From Cyclobacteriaceae bacterium (GTDB lineage Bacteria > Bacteroidota > Bacteroidia > Cytophagales > Cyclobacteriaceae), in assembly GCA_029861825.1 (NCBI GenBank), contig JAOTYN010000006.1, positions 1 through 24,123 of the forward strand: a stretch of DNA of 24,123 nucleotides, written 5' to 3'. This document shows positions 1-8,031 of this stretch, piece by piece (the stretch's first letter is position 1; each line of letters opens with the position of its first letter). A program made the position numbers and the translations under genes. The notes under the pieces were generated by a model. That model made no database searches. It saw only the letters and a program-made list of their open reading frames with translations, and was not told where the DNA came from.

Positions 1-300
1 GCTCACAATTACATTGGTGGAGGTGTACGTAATATCTTTAGCATTACCCGGGATATCGATTTTAGATTGGAGGGATACATTTTCAAACCGTTTAGGGAGT
101 TTGAGGCGGGGGAAGATGCCGGAGTAGTATTAAGTAACGACCTCACTAAACTATATTTTACCGGGACCGCGGCCACGGTGTATCACAGTCCCCTGGGTCC
201 TATTGGACTACAAGTGAATTACTACGACGATAGTGAAAATCAACTGGGTGTGCTCCTGCATGTAGGATATGTCCTGTTTAATAAAAGAGCCCTGGAATAA
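1..300 (+). CDS. Patatin-like phospholipase, C-terminal barrel end (partial)
   Basis: The reading frame is open from the first base to a TAA at 298-300, so only the last 99 residues are here. The final part (SPLGPIGLQVNYYDD, then LHVGYVLFNKRALE) resembles the C-terminal beta-barrel segment of Bacteroidota patatin proteins, in which a patatin lipid-hydrolase domain is fused to a BamA/surface-antigen-like barrel. Alternating hydrophobic residues and the conserved strand pattern fit an outer-membrane strand. The catalytic patatin domain would lie upstream of the window and cannot be checked, so another BamA/Omp85-type barrel protein is possible. The stop abuts the stop of the convergent histidine kinase with no spacer. 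Confidence 0.7.
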   Translation, partial: AHNYIGGGVRNIFSITRDIDFRLEGYIFKPFREFEAGEDAGVVLSNDLTKLYFTGTAATVYHSPLGPIGLQVNYYDDSENQLGVLLHVGYVLFNKRALE

Positions 301-1977
301 TCAATTGGTGCCCAAGGGAGCCTGAGCGCTTTTGTGCATATAGGGTATGTAGATGGATATCTTTGTGCCGCTGTACTCTTTGCTCTTAAGTTGGATATTG
401 CCATTAAGTCGTTCCACCGCGTTTCGAACTATATACAGACCCAGGCCTGAACCGGTACTTCTCTCGTTGGCCCTATAAAACATATTGAACACCTCGCTTT
501 GAAGTTCCTTTTTAATACCCTGACCGTTGTCAGCAACCTCCATGATCAAGAAATTGCTTTCGTATTTGAGGTTCACTTTTACAAAAGGCTGAGGACTATC
601 AGGCTGGATAAAATTTATGGAGTTCTCCAGTAAGTTATAAACGATAGTGTGCAGTAGTCCTTTGTCCGTAAGCACCTCAAAGTCAACCTCATTCTGAACC
701 TTAAAATGGATCTTTTCAAAATTGGTAACATGGCTCAATGAAGATAGGCAATCATTCAATAGTGCCTTTAGATCGACTTTGGAAGGATGTATCTCCTTTT
801 CTTTGATCTTGGTGAGGTCTATAAGGTTATGAAGTATACGGTTGAGCCTCAAAACGCTCCGGTGGTAGTGCTCGAAATACTCCAGGGCATGTTCTTCATC
901 CTTAAATTCGGTTTGCACTACATTGTATAGCCCCATTAAAGAGGCTACGGGGCCTCTTAAATCGTGGGATGCCCGATAAACAAAAGTATCCAGCTCATTC
1001 GTTTTGTAGATCAACTCCTGCTCCGCATGCTTGCGATCGGTAATATCCTGTGCCACTGAAATGATAAGCTTGGGCTGCCCTTTTTGGTCCTTAATAATAT
1101 TGCTGGTGAGATACACCCAAAGGATTTTTCCGGTTTTGGTGATGTATCGCTTCTCCAGGGAGAATGAATCGACCTCTCCATTCAGTAATAAATCGGTTAA
1201 TCGCTGACTTTCTGCAATATCACGAGGGTGGGTAATGCTCCAGGGAGGCAAAACCTTGTACTCCTCCGCCGAATACTCTACCATTTGATAGAATTTTTGA
1301 TTGGCCTGAATGACTCGCAGCTCAGTGTTGGTCAGCATTACACTTACTGCTGCCTGCTTGAATACCGATTGGAAATTTATCTCCAGCGCTTTAAGGTTAG
1401 CTTGAGCCTTCTTTCGCTCCTTAATATCCTCCAGGCCGAAAACTACCTTGCCTATGTTTTGCTGGCGATCCTTTACGGGGAACATGTTGATCTCGTACCA
1501 AACCTCCTCTACCTCAAACATCATCTTTCGGGTTACGTGCATGGTATGCCCCACCAGCACATATTGGATCATGGTCTTGAAATCACGGATATCTTCTACG
1601 GGCAAAAGGTCGTATATGGATACCCCAATGGAGAGTTGAACACCGGTCAGTCCCGGCAAATGGGCCTCTGCGGTACGATTAAAAGCCATAATATTGGATT
1701 GGGAATCCAACAATAACAGACTCTGATTACCATGTTTGACCATGGCCGGAGTTTCGCTGGAATACTTGAGCATCTCCTTGGAGGTGTTGATAATCTCGAA
1801 GTTTTCCAACAGAGCATGATCCTCCATTTGGGGAGGGCTATCCTGGCTGGGTAATCCGTTAGTGTCATTTTCGGGAGCTTCCGGTGGGGTAGCACCCTTG
1901 TCCAAGATGGAACTCAGCCCCTGCTTGAGTTGCTCTAACTGATGAATCAGATCTGTACGATCCAAGTGGTCTGCCAT
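301..1977 (-). CDS. PAS-domain sensor histidine kinase
   Basis: This 558-residue protein is a probable cytoplasmic two-component kinase. It has no signal peptide or membrane helix. A short helical N-terminus (1-25) and a low-complexity linker precede two PAS regions: about 70-190, ending in GLEDIKERKKAQANL, and about 200-318, ending in ISVAQDITDRKHAEQ. The phospho-acceptor box YRASHDLRGPVASL puts the histidine at H338. The ATPase domain follows with the N box NLLENSINF (448-456), G1 DNGQG (483-487), the F-box-like FNMFYR (497-502) and G2 GSGLGL (509-514), so all elements needed for activity are present. No receiver domain or response regulator is adjacent, which makes it an orphan kinase here; ligand and partner are unknown. 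Start is ATG at 1977, with about 280 bases separating it from the divergent OmpA gene. Confidence 0.93.
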   Translation of the reverse strand: MADHLDRTDLIHQLEQLKQGLSSILDKGATPPEAPENDTNGLPSQDSPPQMEDHALLENFEIINTSKEMLKYSSETPAMVKHGNQSLLLLDSQSNIMAFNRTAEAHLPGLTGVQLSIGVSIYDLLPVEDIRDFKTMIQYVLVGHTMHVTRKMMFEVEEVWYEINMFPVKDRQQNIGKVVFGLEDIKERKKAQANLKALEINFQSVFKQAAVSVMLTNTELRVIQANQKFYQMVEYSAEEYKVLPPWSITHPRDIAESQRLTDLLLNGEVDSFSLEKRYITKTGKILWVYLTSNIIKDQKGQPKLIISVAQDITDRKHAEQELIYKTNELDTFVYRASHDLRGPVASLMGLYNVVQTEFKDEEHALEYFEHYHRSVLRLNRILHNLIDLTKIKEKEIHPSKVDLKALLNDCLSSLSHVTNFEKIHFKVQNEVDFEVLTDKGLLHTIVYNLLENSINFIQPDSPQPFVKVNLKYESNFLIMEVADNGQGIKKELQSEVFNMFYRANERSTGSGLGLYIVRNAVERLNGNIQLKSKEYSGTKISIYIPYMHKSAQAPLGTN

Positions 1978-2194
1978 TCTACTGGAAATAAAAAAATCGC
2001 TTTTGGTCGTATTTGGCCATTAGTTATACGAATATAGTATTTTTAATAGGGAACTTTAGGCTTAACAGGCTAACTGGCCCCTAATTTTTTCGATTTGGAA
2101 TATAATTTGCTGCTCTATCATATGGGCATATACTTCATGGATTTCTTTTGAATGTAAGATTTTGGGTAAATTATAAATATGGACATACTATTTA

Positions 2195-2224
2195 TTCAGT
2201 ATATTTATTTGACGGTTACTTTTG
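2195..2224 (+). promoter_or_regulatory. Candidate Bacteroidota promoter for the first OmpA gene
   Basis: TACTTTTG at 2217-2224 matches the Bacteroidota -7 consensus TAnnTTTG exactly. Exactly 19 bases upstream lies TTC (2195-2197), two of three bases of the -33 TTG. The predicted start of transcription would leave a leader of about 28 bases before the ATG at 2259. This is sequence matching only. Confidence 0.45.
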
Positions 2225-2258
2225 CTAGATTTTAGCATAGATCATAAAGGCTTTTATT

Positions 2259-2999
2259 ATGGAACGAACAAGATTATTACGCAAGGTTAGTACGTTGCTG
2301 CTTGGTATTATGGTAGTCGTTCAAGCTTATGGCCAAGAGTATGTCCTATATAACGATGAAAAACAGGAAGCGCCACAGGAAATGGTCCTGGTTTACGGAC
2401 ATATCCTGGATGCAGCTTCAAATAAGCCTGTAAAGGGTCATATAAACTTCGAGAAAATGCCCAGAGCCAATAATGTTGGATTTATTTCTAACAAAGAAAA
2501 CGGCTCCTACCAACTCCACATGCTGGAAAACAGAAAATACACCTTGGAGATAACTGCTGAGGGATACATCACTGTTTTCGACATCGTGGACATTGAAGAT
2601 ATTGATGCAGATGGTCAAATCAAAAAGGATTTTCTGTTGACGGCCGCAGCCGATGGCAATGTGCTGCGAATGAACAATTTACTGTTTGAGCTGGGGCAGG
2701 CTCAAATATTGAAATCATCTTATGATGAATTGAATAGTTTAGCTCAAATGCTCTACAATAACCCCAAAATGAAAATCCAGCTTGAAGGTCACACGGATTT
2801 TAGAGGTAATCCTGAAAGAAATATGAAGCTGTCTGAGGACCGGGTTATTGCCGTAAGAGAGTATTTGATGGCTCAGAACGTCAGAAAGAATCGTATTAAG
2901 CTGAAAGCTTTTGGTGGATCCCAACCAATAACTACCGATAAAAGCGAAGAGGCTAAAATGAAAAATAGACGGGTTGAGGTTCGAATTCTGTCTAAATAG
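2259..2999 (+). CDS. OmpA-family protein with carboxypeptidase-regulatory-like domain
   Basis: A 246-residue exported envelope protein. Residues 1-25 form a signal peptide ending AYGQ. Residues about 45-110 form a CarboxypepD_reg-like/Ig-like beta fold (VYGHILDAASNKPVKGHI... then YTLEITAEGYITV). Residues about 135-246 form an OmpA-like domain that binds diaminopimelate in peptidoglycan: the ligand-contacting Asp and Arg are visible in GHTDFRGN (D180) and SEDRV (R195), 15 residues apart as in OmpA, and the ending NRRVEVRILSK is typical. There is no N-terminal barrel, so it probably tethers to peptidoglycan as a periplasmic or membrane-associated protein. It lies 162 bases upstream of a larger OmpA protein on the same strand, so they may be co-expressed, though a weak hairpin lies between them. 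Substrate or partner is unknown. Confidence 0.9.
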   Translation: MERTRLLRKVSTLLLGIMVVVQAYGQEYVLYNDEKQEAPQEMVLVYGHILDAASNKPVKGHINFEKMPRANNVGFISNKENGSYQLHMLENRKYTLEITAEGYITVFDIVDIEDIDADGQIKKDFLLTAAADGNVLRMNNLLFELGQAQILKSSYDELNSLAQMLYNNPKMKIQLEGHTDFRGNPERNMKLSEDRVIAVREYLMAQNVRKNRIKLKAFGGSQPITTDKSEEAKMKNRRVEVRILSK

Positions 3000-3161
3000 G
3001 TAAAATTAAATTTTTTCACTATTTTTGGGTCCGCTTTTGTAGGAGGGCGGGTTTTATTCGGTTATGGATTGGTGAAATTAAACAGACATCATGGGAATGT
3101 TTGTTTATTTTTTTTACTTAAATTTAGTTAGAATATAATATTACGAATAAGCTTACTCGTT

Positions 3162-5177
3162 ATGATTCGATTTCTATCCTTGGTTTTATTTTGTATTATT
3201 TCTGGATTCGCAACTGCCCAAGAGGTGCAGTGGGCGTCCAAAGTAATAGAATTCTCTTCGGAATTAAGCCCTTTACAATACTCTGCCAAGCAAGCGCTGA
3301 ATAAGCCCAACGTACTACCGAATGGAGGCGAAAATCCTAATGCTTGGACCCCCAAGAATCCCAACAGGATAGAGTTTATTAAAGTTGGATTCGACCGATC
3401 TCAAAAAATACAACAAATTGCCATTGGTGAATCCTACAACCCAGGTTCTATTTCATCGATCTATGTATACGACAGCAACGGAAATGAAACTCAAGTATAT
3501 ACCTTCAACTCAAGGCCTTTGGGTGAAGCAGGCCGCTTGTTAAATGTGTTCTTCGATATGACCAGCTTCAATGTGGTAGCGGTGAAACTGGAAATTGACG
3601 GAAGGGCGGTTCCCGGTTATAACAGTATCGATGCTATTGGAATTTCTGATTCGGAAGTACCCATTAAGGTAGAAAATCTGATCAAGCTTGCAGATAATAT
3701 TAGTGAGGACCTGGAAGCCCAGAGACTAGGACCCCAGGTAAACAGCGAAGTAAATGAATTTCGGCCCCTGATCTCACCAGATGGTAAGACCTTGTTTTTC
3801 AGCCGCAGCAACCACCCCGGAAATGTAGGAGGCACCGCCGATGACGAAGACATCTGGTATTCAGAGTTGGATGAGACCACCGGAGAGTGGAAAGAAGCCA
3901 GAAATATCGGACCGGTACTGAACAATAAAGGACCTAACTACATCAGTTCCATAACTCCTGACGGCAACACTGTAGTCCTGCTGTTGGGAAATGAATATCT
4001 GCCGAATGGTAAGATGAAAGCTGGTGTTTCAGTTAGTAGGAAAACCGAGGCCGGATGGACCGAGCCAGAACCCCTGGCGATTGACAATCTGTACAACTAC
4101 AGCGAGAAAGCCAATTTCTACATGGCCAATAATCGCAAGACCTTGCTGATGTCCATCGAGCGTGAAGACTCTTATGGAGATCGTGACCTGTACGCCAGCT
4201 TCTTAAATGACGACGGCCAATGGAGCGAACCCCTGAACCTAGGCAATACCCTGAATACCGCCAGTGAAGAATCTGCACCCTTCCTGGCCGCTGATGATGA
4301 AACTTTATACTTTAGTTCCGATGGATATGCCGGATTCGGCGGTACCGATATTTTTGTAACCCGTCGACTGGACGACACCTGGAAAAACTGGACAGAACCA
4401 GAAAACCTGGGCCCGGACATCAACTCTGAAAATGACGATGAATTCTTCAATATCCCTGCTTCGGGTGAGTACGCCTACTATTCCAGAGGCGTAGGCACCG
4501 AAAATCTGGATATTTTCAAGTTGGAGCTGCCCGTGTTCTATCAGCCTGCACCTGTGGTGCTGGTTCAAGGAACCGTATATAATTCGAAGACTAACGAACC
4601 TCTGGGTAATGTCAAGATCCTCTATGAACGACTTCCCGATGGTACTGAAGTGGGCTTAGCAACCTCTGATCCGCAATCAGGTGCTTATAAGATCATTTTA
4701 CCTTCAGGAGCCAAGTATGGATATCTGGCAGAAGCTGATGGTTATGTAGCGGTTAACGCCAATATGGATCTTAATGACCTGGAAGAGTATAAAGAGATCT
4801 CTCAAGATCTGTTCTTGGTGCCAGTTGAAGCAGGTGCCACTATTACTTTAAACAACATATTCTTTGATTTCGATCGCTCCACGCTAAAGGACGATTCTTA
4901 TCCGGAATTAACCCGACTGATTGAGTTCATGAATAACAACTCCGGGGTAGAAGTGGAGATCGCCGGTCACACCGACAGCATCGGAAGCGAGCCTTATAAT
5001 CAGAGACTTTCCGAACGTCGTGCTAAGGCAGTATATGATCATTTAGTTAAAAATGGCATTGCGCCTGAACGTGTGGTAAGCAGAGGCTTCGGAGAGTCCA
5101 AACCGGTAGCGGACAATATCAACAAAGAAGGACGATCTCAAAACCGCAGGGTAGAGTTCAAGATCCTTTCCGAATAG
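3162..5177 (+). CDS. OmpA-family protein with discoidin-like, PD40 and CarboxypepD_reg-like domains
   Basis: A 671-residue exported multidomain envelope protein. A signal peptide (1-19, ending ATAQ) is followed by a domain at about 20-150 that resembles a discoidin/F5-8C-like beta sandwich (this assignment is inference). Next come PD40/WD40-like propeller repeats at about 195-450, with repeated SPDGKTLFFSR, TPDGNTVVLL and AADDETLYFSSDGY blades. A CarboxypepD_reg-like domain covers about 465-545 (VQGTVYNSKTNEPLGNVKI). The C-terminal OmpA domain (about 560-671) has FFDFDRSTL, GHTDSIG with D605, SERRA with R620, and NRRVEFKILSE, so peptidoglycan binding is well supported. Architecturally it resembles PD40-OmpA proteins seen beside Bacteroidota surface and gliding genes, but no such gene is adjacent. 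Transcription is probably ended by the strong hairpin at 5201. Confidence 0.92.
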   Translation: MIRFLSLVLFCIISGFATAQEVQWASKVIEFSSELSPLQYSAKQALNKPNVLPNGGENPNAWTPKNPNRIEFIKVGFDRSQKIQQIAIGESYNPGSISSIYVYDSNGNETQVYTFNSRPLGEAGRLLNVFFDMTSFNVVAVKLEIDGRAVPGYNSIDAIGISDSEVPIKVENLIKLADNISEDLEAQRLGPQVNSEVNEFRPLISPDGKTLFFSRSNHPGNVGGTADDEDIWYSELDETTGEWKEARNIGPVLNNKGPNYISSITPDGNTVVLLLGNEYLPNGKMKAGVSVSRKTEAGWTEPEPLAIDNLYNYSEKANFYMANNRKTLLMSIEREDSYGDRDLYASFLNDDGQWSEPLNLGNTLNTASEESAPFLAADDETLYFSSDGYAGFGGTDIFVTRRLDDTWKNWTEPENLGPDINSENDDEFFNIPASGEYAYYSRGVGTENLDIFKLELPVFYQPAPVVLVQGTVYNSKTNEPLGNVKILYERLPDGTEVGLATSDPQSGAYKIILPSGAKYGYLAEADGYVAVNANMDLNDLEEYKEISQDLFLVPVEAGATITLNNIFFDFDRSTLKDDSYPELTRLIEFMNNNSGVEVEIAGHTDSIGSEPYNQRLSERRAKAVYDHLVKNGIAPERVVSRGFGESKPVADNINKEGRSQNRRVEFKILSE

Positions 5178-5200
5178 TGTAGTTCGGAACAACAAAGTTT

Positions 5201-5229
5201 AAAACGGGTTCATTTGAACCCGTTTTTTT
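5201..5229 (+). terminator. Strong intrinsic terminator after the OmpA gene
   Basis: AAAACGGGTTCA and TGAACCCGTTTT are perfect 12-base inverted repeats separated by TT (folding as a stem of about 11 with a four-base loop), followed by a T run to 5229. It lies 24 bases after the OmpA stop. Its T tract ends 13 bases before the aldehyde dehydrogenase ATG. Confidence 0.9.
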
Positions 5230-5242
5230 GTATTTTGAAATA

Positions 5243-6679
5243 ATGCCCGCTTCTATTACATCTGCCAAACCCGGTCAATCGATAAAAAGGCTTTTCAAAC
5301 ACCAGCAAAACACCAGCAGACTTTGGCGGCAAGAAGGTCCCCAAGCTCGTCTGAAACGCTTGATAAAGCTGCAAAAATGGATTCGTGAACATCGTAAAGA
5401 TATCCAGGATGCCATTTATAAAGACTTTAAAAAGCCAGCTGAAGAGGTCGATCTTTCCGAGGTCTATGTGGTCCTTTCCGAGTTGAAACATGCTATCAGC
5501 AACTTGCGTAAATGGTCCCGACCCCGAAAAGTGGAGGCTCCCCTGGCTCTGGTAGGCTCTCAATCGTTAATTCAATACGAACCTAAAGGAGTTTGTTTGA
5601 TCATAGCGCCCTGGAATTTCCCTTTTAATTTATCTGTCGCTCCATTGGTAAGCGCTCTGGCCGCGGGCAACACCGTTATTTTGAAGCCTTCGGAGCTGAC
5701 TCCGAATTGCTCCCAGCTAGTTGAGAACATGGTGTTGGAGTTGTTTGAACCCTCGGAGGTAGCGGTTTTTCAGGGAGACAAACACATAGCTCAGCAATTG
5801 TTAAGACTGCCCTTTGATCATATTTTCTTCACTGGTAGTCCTGCAGTCGGAAAAATTGTAATGAAAGCTGCTGCGCAACACCTTACCTCCGTAACCTTGG
5901 AGCTGGGAGGGAAATCACCAGTTATTGTGGATAGTACTGCCGACCTGGCCGATACCGCGGAAAAAATTGCTTGGGGTAAGTTTATCAACTGTGGACAAAC
6001 CTGCATTGCACCCGATTACCTGTTAGTGGATAAGGAAGTGGAAGAAGAATTGATCGATGAACTACGATTGGCCATCGATCGACTGTTCGACGGCGAAGGC
6101 CTGGGTATCGAAAACAGTACTGATTATGCCCGTATCATTAACCGTGAGCATTTCGATCGGATAAATATGCTTCTGGAGGATGCCCTGGATCAGGGAGCAA
6201 TACTGGAAACAGGGGGCCTTAGTGACCACACTGACCATTATTTGGCGCCCACCTTGATCAGCAGGGTGCCTAGCAACTCACTGATAATGGAAAAAGAGAT
6301 CTTCGGTCCAGTGCTGCCTGTACTTACTTATGAACATCTTGAGGAGGCCATATCCACCATAAACGAACGGCCCAAGCCCTTGGCGCTTTACTTGTTCAGT
6401 CGTTCTCAAGTCCATAAAAATGCAGTGTTGACCCAAACATCATCTGGTTCTGTAGCGATTAACGACTGCGTCGTCCAGTTTATGAACCCTTACCTTCCCT
6501 TTGGCGGAACTAACCATAGTGGTTTTGGCAAATCACATGGTTTCCGGGGATTTCAGGCTTTTTCCAATGAAAAAGGTATAGTAAAACAAAAAGTAGGACT
6601 TACCTCGGTAAAGCCGGTTTACCCTCCCTACACCAATTTAGTGCGCAGCGCTATTGATCTATTGTTAAAATATTTTTGA
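5243..6679 (+). CDS. Aldehyde dehydrogenase, class-3 (ALDH3) type
   Basis: A 478-residue NAD(P)-dependent enzyme oxidising aldehydes to carboxylic acids. The ALDH3-like form is supported by PKGVCLIIAPWNFPFNLSVAPL, the catalytic glutamate in LELGGKSP (E220) and the nucleophilic cysteine in GQTCIAPDY (C254), 34 residues apart. The cofactor-binding segment FFTGSPAVGK and the C-terminal PFGGTNHSGFGKSHG are also present. Length (ALDH3 is usually 450-480) and lack of a signal peptide indicate a soluble enzyme; a hydrophobic C-terminus (VRSAIDLLLKYF) could give peripheral membrane contact as in some fatty-aldehyde dehydrogenases. I chose ATG 5243; an in-frame TTG at 5228 sits inside the terminator T tract and is unlikely. 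Substrate is not predictable; medium- or long-chain aldehydes are plausible from family knowledge. Confidence 0.93.
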   Translation: MPASITSAKPGQSIKRLFKHQQNTSRLWRQEGPQARLKRLIKLQKWIREHRKDIQDAIYKDFKKPAEEVDLSEVYVVLSELKHAISNLRKWSRPRKVEAPLALVGSQSLIQYEPKGVCLIIAPWNFPFNLSVAPLVSALAAGNTVILKPSELTPNCSQLVENMVLELFEPSEVAVFQGDKHIAQQLLRLPFDHIFFTGSPAVGKIVMKAAAQHLTSVTLELGGKSPVIVDSTADLADTAEKIAWGKFINCGQTCIAPDYLLVDKEVEEELIDELRLAIDRLFDGEGLGIENSTDYARIINREHFDRINMLLEDALDQGAILETGGLSDHTDHYLAPTLISRVPSNSLIMEKEIFGPVLPVLTYEHLEEAISTINERPKPLALYLFSRSQVHKNAVLTQTSSGSVAINDCVVQFMNPYLPFGGTNHSGFGKSHGFRGFQAFSNEKGIVKQKVGLTSVKPVYPPYTNLVRSAIDLLLKYF

Positions 6680-7215
6680 TCAGAGCTCAATCTTTCTTGG
6701 CCAAACCCTGGGGGGGTAGCCTCCTTGTGCACCATAAAAGCAACCGTTTTTAGTTTGACTTAAGCTTCTGATAAAAAGATATCCTCCGAATTTATTATCA
6801 CTACCCCAGGAATTTTTGGTGAGGTAGTAGGTAATCCCTCTTTGGTCCTGCATAATCATGAGGATCGAAAACCAGCGTACCTCTTGGGAATAGGTTATGG
6901 GATCCAATTTGCGGCCTTTGAATTGGAACTCTTGAGGGATTTCACCCAGATAACTATCCATAGTAGCGTAATAGGCATCTTTCCATTGAGGATTGATGTT
7001 TCCTTCCTTATTCTCTACCACTCCTTTGACCAGCGAAAGCAACAAGTTATTCAGCTCCCCATGATGATGCCGGGTGCTGCCCTGATCCTTAACAGATGTG
7101 ACGCTTATGTCTTGCGGAACTGATAGTCCATAACCTTCATGAGTTATGTTAATTTCTTGGGTGTATGCGGTGGCTGTGGTGCACCACCAAAGGATTGTGA
7201 GCTCTTGATTTTCAT
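6680..7215 (-). pseudogene. Decayed C1 (papain/aminopeptidase C-like) cysteine peptidase
   Basis: Reading from ATG 7215, a signal-like start MKIKSSQSF breaks frame near 7187 and continues as WCTTATAYTQEINITHEGYG. It then reaches VKDQGST, the sequence that normally leads directly into the GTCWSF catalytic-cysteine motif. Here it jumps to HHHGELNNLLLSLVKGVVEN and WKDAYYATMDSYLGEIPQEF, which belong over 100 residues later. A second jump after ITYSQE removes the catalytic His segment before DQRGITYYLTKNSWG, the conserved Asn motif. One lost base in the T run near 6775 throws the end out of frame: the other frame reads FLSEA, a stop near 6760, then VKLKTVAFMVHKEA, the expected family C-terminus. 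A seven-base G run at 6710-6716 shifts frame again before LAKKD and a stop at 6687. Cys and His are both missing, so no peptidase activity is expected. The longest intact frame (6680-7045) is only 121 codons. Confidence 0.75.
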
Positions 7216-7227
7216 GGTTAGGTCGTG

Positions 7228-8031
7228 TTATGGTATCCAGGCTACAGCTCGCAATGGCGCTCCACTACCGCCGGCAATATTCATGGGTAAAGCTATCACC
7301 CATGACCCTGTAACCGGTAATTTATCCAAATTGGCGAGGTTTTCAAATGCTGGTATATTGTATTCAAATAGTATTCTGTGGCTCTCAAAATGACTGGATT
7401 GGCCATAATCGATACTGGGTGTATCCAAACCAATAGCTTTAATCTGCCGCTCGTTAGTGAGCCACGTAGCGGCTTGGGGAGCCAGCCCGGGAAAATGAAG
7501 TTGAGGTACCGCTTGCGCACCCATTTGATCGGTACCCAAATACTGTTGCCGGTCTGGCCAGGAAGCACCATAGCCGGTGCGCAACAAGATAATAGATCCA
7601 TTGGGGATGGCTCCATTCTTCTCTTCCCATTGCTGAAAATCCTCGGCACTGACCAGGTAATCGCGGTCTTTTGAGGCTGCTTGGCTGACATCCACCACCA
7701 CCGCTCTACCGATCAGGTTCTGCAGGGGAATAGCCTCCACACTTTGTTGGCCGTCTGCGAAATGCACCGGGGCGTCCAGATGGGTACCACCATGCTCGGC
7801 CGATCTAAAGCTGTAGGCAGAATAGAAGTACTGGTTGTCTGTGAATCCGTGAAATACGGTGTCCAATTGAAAACCCAGGGTATCGGTAGGCCAGTAAATG
7901 GTCTCACTATTGAATGGGTAACTCAAGTCAATCCAGGTCCCCGTAGTGAGATCGGGAGGTGATTCCGTTGGCCGGCAACTAAAGGCAGTTACCAGTAAAA
8001 TGCCGTAGAGCTTAATTCTTAGGTTATCCAT
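7228..8031 (-). CDS. Cyclase-family (kynurenine formamidase-like) metal hydrolase, possible lipoprotein
   Basis: A 267-residue protein of the putative cyclase family (Pfam Cyclase, the fold of bacterial kynurenine formamidase). The metal-binding signature is clear: EHGGTHLDAPVHF gives H80, H84, D86 and H90. Other family features are LRTGYG (about 151-156), FPGLAPQAATWL (about 180-191), and IGLDTPSID with a downstream H (about 200-215). The N-terminus is a hydrophobic segment ending at C19 (VTAFSC), suggesting export and perhaps lipidation, although the lipobox is imperfect. A periplasmic location and the absence of kynurenine-pathway neighbours argue against a simple KynB assignment; the substrate is an unknown amide or ester. 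The ATG lies inside the end of the preceding membrane-protein gene (13-base overlap), so translation is probably coupled. The peptidase pseudogene starts 12 bases after its stop. Confidence 0.88.
   Translation of the reverse strand: MDNLRIKLYGILLVTAFSCRPTESPPDLTTGTWIDLSYPFNSETIYWPTDTLGFQLDTVFHGFTDNQYFYSAYSFRSAEHGGTHLDAPVHFADGQQSVEAIPLQNLIGRAVVVDVSQAASKDRDYLVSAEDFQQWEEKNGAIPNGSIILLRTGYGASWPDRQQYLGTDQMGAQAVPQLHFPGLAPQAATWLTNERQIKAIGLDTPSIDYGQSSHFESHRILFEYNIPAFENLANLDKLPVTGSWVIALPMNIAGGSGAPLRAVAWIP

Noticed and set aside
1228..1716. 162-codon plus-strand ORF
   Set aside because: It lies wholly antisense within the PAS region of the histidine kinase, which has clear motifs; the product resembles no family.
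3020..3027. TATTTTTG, an exact TAnnTTTG match upstream of the large OmpA gene
   Set aside because: No -33 match at the right spacing, and it would give a leader over 120 bases long in an AT-rich stretch where chance matches are expected.
3031..3055. CCGC/GCGG hairpin with a T-rich tail between the two OmpA genes
   Set aside because: Only four base pairs with a 12-base loop and a weak T run; too weak to call a terminator.
7296..7691. Several ORFs of 80-130 codons on both strands inside the cyclase gene
   Set aside because: Shadows of the cyclase coding frame, which carries the HGGTHLD metal-binding motif.
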